Assembly (NCBI GenBank): GCA_023386635.1 | Contig: JAEWJH010000064.1 | Location: forward strand, 1-6,952 | Length of the DNA stretch: 6,952 nt | Direction of reading: 5' to 3' | Origin: Pseudomonadota bacterium | GTDB lineage: Bacteria > Pseudomonadota > Alphaproteobacteria > Rhizobiales > Xanthobacteraceae | In this document: one piece after another, positions 4,609-6,952 of the stretch | Layout: each line of letters starts with the position of its first letter | How positions within the stretch are numbered: position 1 is the first letter of the stretch | The notes under the pieces: model-generated | The model's database searches: none | Seen by the model: only the letters and a program-made list of their open reading frames with translations | Told to the model about the DNA's origin: nothing | Program-made: the position numbers and the translations under genes

Positions 4609-5435
4609 CGCACGAGGATATCGAGGCCACCAAGGCCCCGTTGATGGAGCACCTGGTCGAACTGCGCTCCCGCCTGATCAAGGCGGTGATCGCGTTCGCC
4701 GTTGCGTTCGCGCTGTGCTTCTATTTCGCCAAGCACATCTACAACATTCTCGTCTGGCCGTTTGTCTGGGTCGCCGGCCCGGAGAACTCCAAGTTCATCT
4801 ACACGGCGCTGCTCGAATATTTCATCACCCAGCTTAAGCTGGCGATGTTCGGCGCGGCGTTCCTGGCATTTCCGATCATCGCCGGACAGATCTACATGTT
4901 CGTCGCGCCCGGCCTCTATCATAACGAGCGCCGTGCATTCCTGCCGTATCTGATCGCGACGCCGTTCTTCTTCGCCATGGGCGCGGCGCTCGTCTATTTC
5001 ATCGTACTGCCGATGCTGGTGCGGTTCTCGCTCGGCATGCAGCAACTGCCCGGCGCCGGCACCGCGGAAATCACGCTGTTGCCGAAAGTCGGCGAATATC
5101 TCTCGCTGATGATGTCGCTGGTGCTCGCCTTCGGCGTGGCGTTCCAGTTGCCGGTGATCCTGACCCTGCTCGGCCGGATCGGCGTGCTGACCTCTCAGAC
5201 GCTGCGCACCAAGCGCCGCTATTTCATCGTCGGCGCCTTCGTCATCGCCGCGGTCCTCACCCCGCCGGACGTGATCAGCCAGCTGTCGCTCGCGATCCCT
5301 CTGATGCTGCTCTACGAAGGCTCGATCTGGGCGGTGAAGATCGTCGAGAAGAAGGCGCAGAAGCAGTCCGCGACCAGCGCGGCGGCGGCGGGGCAGGCGC
5401 TGGCCGAGGCGATCAAGCCCAGCGATCCCTCGTGA
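4605..5435 (+). CDS. tatC: Sec-independent protein translocase subunit TatC
   Basis: A 276-residue polytopic inner-membrane protein, the twin-arginine signal-peptide receptor of the Tat translocase, with six expected membrane helices. Family landmarks are the cytoplasmic N-terminal MEHLVELRSRL (14-24) with the conserved Glu and Arg, WPF (51-53), QLKLAMFGAAFLAFPIIAGQIYMFVAPGL (76-104), the first cytoplasmic loop YHNERR (105-110) whose E108 corresponds to the receptor Glu of E. coli TatC, FQLPVIL (180-186) and LTPPDVISQ (218-226). A ~30-residue Lys/Ala-rich cytoplasmic tail (about 247-276) follows the last helix. ATG 4605 overlaps the tatB stop and has a strong SD. The same frame runs open upstream to 4251, but that part is tatB read out of frame. 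Together with tatA and tatB this completes a three-component Tat system. Confidence 0.97.
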   Translation: MTHEDIEATKAPLMEHLVELRSRLIKAVIAFAVAFALCFYFAKHIYNILVWPFVWVAGPENSKFIYTALLEYFITQLKLAMFGAAFLAFPIIAGQIYMFVAPGLYHNERRAFLPYLIATPFFFAMGAALVYFIVLPMLVRFSLGMQQLPGAGTAEITLLPKVGEYLSLMMSLVLAFGVAFQLPVILTLLGRIGVLTSQTLRTKRRYFIVGAFVIAAVLTPPDVISQLSLAIPLMLLYEGSIWAVKIVEKKAQKQSATSAAAAGQALAEAIKPSDPS

Positions 5436-5444
5436 TATCGCGGC

Positions 5445-5475
5445 GGACGTCATCCGCGGACGTCATCCGCGGACG
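5445..5475 (+). repeat. 13-bp tandem repeat after tatC
   Basis: The 13-bp unit GGACGTCATCCGC is present twice exactly (5445-5457, 5458-5470) with a third copy begun at 5471-5475. Each copy, with its preceding GC, holds a small inverted repeat, GCGGA-CGTCA-TCCGC, so successive 5-bp hairpins can form. It begins 9 bp past the tatC stop. Confidence 0.85.
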
Positions 5476-5500
5476 CCTTGCGCACCCGCGCCCGGCGTCC
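5471..5500 (+). terminator. Hairpin between tatC and serS
   Basis: GGACGCC (5471-5477) pairs with GGCGTCC (5494-5500); after a 2x2 internal loop, GCGC (5480-5483) pairs with GCGC (5488-5491) around ACCC. There is no T-run after it (TATTCC follows), so it is a weak intrinsic terminator candidate or part of the serS leader. A very weak promoter-like pair, TTGCGC (5478-5483) and TATTCC (5501-5506) with a 17-bp spacer, overlaps it. Confidence 0.4.
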
Positions 5501-5535
5501 TATTCCGGCGTCACCGCTGAACCCCGATAGCCGCC

Positions 5536-6834
5536 ATGCATGACATCAAAGCCATTCGCGACAATCCGGACGCCTTCGACCGCGCGCTCAAGCGCCGCGG
5601 CCTCGAACCGCTGGCGCAGCGCCTGCTGGCGCTCGACGAACAGCGCCGGGCGCTGATCACCAGGCTGGAGCAGGGGCAGGCGCGCCGCAACGCCGCCTCG
5701 AAGGAGATCGGTCAGGCCAAGGCCAAGAAGGACGAGCCCACGGCGCAGGCGCTGATGGCGGAAGTGGCGGAGCTCAAGGCCTCGATCCCGCAGATGGAGG
5801 CGCAGGAGAAGGAAGCCTCTGACGCCCTCGCGCGCGAACTCGCGCAAATCCCGAATGCGCCGCTCGACGACGTCCCCGAGGGTGCCGACGAGCACGGCAA
5901 TGTCGAATATCGCCGCTGGGGGAAGAAGCGCGATTATGCGTTCACCCCGAAGCAGCATTTCGAGCTGGGCGAAGCGCTCGGCCAGATGGACTTCGAGCTG
6001 GCCGCGAAACTCTCCGGCGCGCGCTTTGTCGTGCTGCAGAAAGGCCTGGCACGGCTCGAACGCGCGCTCGGCCAGTTATTCCTCGACCTGCACACCGACA
6101 AGCATGGCTATACGGAAGTCAATCCGCCGCTGATGGTGCGCGACGACACGATGTTCGGCACGGCGCAATTGCCGAAGTTTGCCGAGGATCAGTTCCGCAC
6201 GACCAACGACATGTGGCTTATCCCGACCGCCGAAGTGCCGCTCACCAATCTGGTGCGCGAGTCGATCGTCGACGAGGACAAGCTGCCGATCCGGCTCACC
6301 GCCTGCACGCCGTGCTTCCGCGCCGAAGCGGGCGCGGCGGGACGCGACACGCGCGGCATGATCCGCCAGCACCAGTTCACCAAGGTCGAACTCGTCTCGA
6401 TCACGACGCCGGAGCAGAGCCTCGCCGAGCACGAGCGCATGCTGGAATGCGCCGAGGCGGTGCTGCAGAAGCTCGATCTGCATTATCGCGTGATGACGCT
6501 GTGCACCGGCGACATGGGCTTCGCCTCGCGCAAGACCTATGACATCGAAGTGTGGCTGCCGGGTCAGAACATGTACCGCGAGATTTCGTCGTGCTCGGTA
6601 TGCGGCGACTTCCAGGCGCGGCGCATGGATGCCCGCTATCGCGGCAAGGACGGCAAGGTGAAGGGGCATGTGCACACGCTCAACGGTTCCGGCGTCGCCG
6701 TCGGCCGCGCGCTGATCGCCGTCATGGAAAATTATCAGAACGCCGACGGCTCGATCACCGTGCCGGATGCGCTGCGGCCCTATATGGGCGGCATGACGCG
6801 CATTGAAGGCGGCAACACGGTTCGGAACGGCTGA
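5536..6834 (+). CDS. serS: Serine--tRNA ligase (seryl-tRNA synthetase)
   Basis: A 432-residue class II aminoacyl-tRNA synthetase that charges tRNA-Ser (and tRNA-Sec where present) in the cytoplasm; length is normal for the family. Residues 1-105 form the N-terminal antiparallel coiled-coil arm that reaches the tRNA variable arm, opening MHDIKAIRDNPDAF. The catalytic core shows motif 1 around GYTEVNPPLMV (191-201), the serine-binding IPTAEVPL (229-236), motif 2 CFRAEAGAAGRDTRGMIRQHQF (260-281) with its ATP-binding Arg, ISSCSVCGDFQARR (350-363), and motif 3 NGSGVAVGRALIAVMENYQ (383-401). An in-frame TGA at 5518-5520 leaves ATG 5536 as the first start. No Shine-Dalgarno sequence is visible in the 17 bases between, which is odd for a highly expressed gene. 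The stop overlaps the surE start (TGATG). Confidence 0.97.
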   Translation: MHDIKAIRDNPDAFDRALKRRGLEPLAQRLLALDEQRRALITRLEQGQARRNAASKEIGQAKAKKDEPTAQALMAEVAELKASIPQMEAQEKEASDALARELAQIPNAPLDDVPEGADEHGNVEYRRWGKKRDYAFTPKQHFELGEALGQMDFELAAKLSGARFVVLQKGLARLERALGQLFLDLHTDKHGYTEVNPPLMVRDDTMFGTAQLPKFAEDQFRTTNDMWLIPTAEVPLTNLVRESIVDEDKLPIRLTACTPCFRAEAGAAGRDTRGMIRQHQFTKVELVSITTPEQSLAEHERMLECAEAVLQKLDLHYRVMTLCTGDMGFASRKTYDIEVWLPGQNMYREISSCSVCGDFQARRMDARYRGKDGKVKGHVHTLNGSGVAVGRALIAVMENYQNADGSITVPDALRPYMGGMTRIEGGNTVRNG

Positions 6835-6952
6835 TGCGCATTCTTGTCACCAATGACGACGGCATCTACGCGCCGGGCCTCGAAGTCTGCGAGAACATCG
6901 CGCGGGCCTTGTCGGAAGACGTCTGGGTGGTCGCGCCGGAAAGCGACCAGTC
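6834..6952 (+). CDS. surE: 5'/3'-nucleotidase SurE (5' part, cut by window end)
   Basis: Only the first 39 codons and two bases are present; the full protein is usually about 250 residues. It begins MRILVTNDDGIYAPGL, the SurE family signature, in which D8 and D9 bind the divalent metal. The last visible stretch, WVVAPESDQ, is followed by TC, which encodes Ser whatever the third base, so the metal-site serine of the next conserved block (S40) is present. SurE enzymes dephosphorylate 5'- and 3'-nucleoside monophosphates and are linked to stationary-phase survival. ATG 6834 overlaps the serS stop as TGATG; no strong SD is visible, so translation probably depends on ribosomes finishing serS. Confidence 0.93.
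   Translation, partial: MRILVTNDDGIYAPGLEVCENIARALSEDVWVVAPESDQ

Noticed and set aside
4374..5453. 359-residue ORF on the - strand opposite tatB-tatC
   Set aside because: Long antisense frames are expected in GC-rich genes; its product is Arg/Asp/Glu/His-rich with no domain, while tatC on the + strand has full family motifs.
1..6952. Mobile element, CRISPR array, toxin-antitoxin or phage-defence system
   Set aside because: Every full-length gene is a recognised housekeeping gene in a familiar order; no transposase, spaced repeats, att-like duplications or unassigned genes are present.

Overview
The window is GC-rich chromosomal DNA. Every recognisable gene lies on the + strand, and gene order and protein sequences point to an alphaproteobacterium of the Rhizobiales, most likely the Bradyrhizobium/Rhodopseudomonas/Afipia group (Nitrobacteraceae). 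The order SPOR protein - nagZ - scpA - scpB - tatA - tatB - tatC - serS - surE is the conserved housekeeping block I know from that group. The genus assignment is inference from remembered family sequences, because no database search was possible.

Layout: bases 1-408 hold the C-terminal part of a SPOR-domain cell-envelope protein whose start is outside the window. After a 71-bp gap with a possible promoter come three tightly coupled genes: nagZ (480-1520), scpA (1517-2374) and scpB (2374-3528), joined by ATGA and TGATG stop/start overlaps. A 217-bp gap with GC-rich alternative hairpins leads to tatA (3746-4009). A 140-bp gap with two stem-loops separates tatA from tatB (4150-4608), and tatC (4605-5435) overlaps tatB. 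A 100-bp gap with a 13-bp tandem repeat and a hairpin precedes serS (5536-6834), whose stop overlaps the start of surE (6834 onward, cut by the window end). There are no rRNA or tRNA genes, insertion sequences, CRISPR arrays or phage remnants, and no gene-free stretch longer than 300 bases.

The genes serve core processes. The SPOR protein and NagZ concern peptidoglycan binding and recycling. ScpA and ScpB are the kleisin and winged-helix subunits of the SMC condensin; smc itself is not in the window. TatA, TatB and TatC form the complete twin-arginine translocase for folded proteins. SerS charges tRNA-Ser, and SurE is a survival nucleotidase. The overlaps imply translational coupling and probably co-transcription in blocks.

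I see no undescribed multi-gene system. The most unusual element is the N-terminus of ScpB: about 168 extra residues before the conserved domain, including a 39-residue run with 36 Asp/Glu, partly encoded by a perfect GACGAA hexamer repeat that could change length without breaking the frame. Second-tier observations are RNA-structure candidates between the tat genes, before tatA and before serS, and a possible near-leaderless promoter for nagZ.
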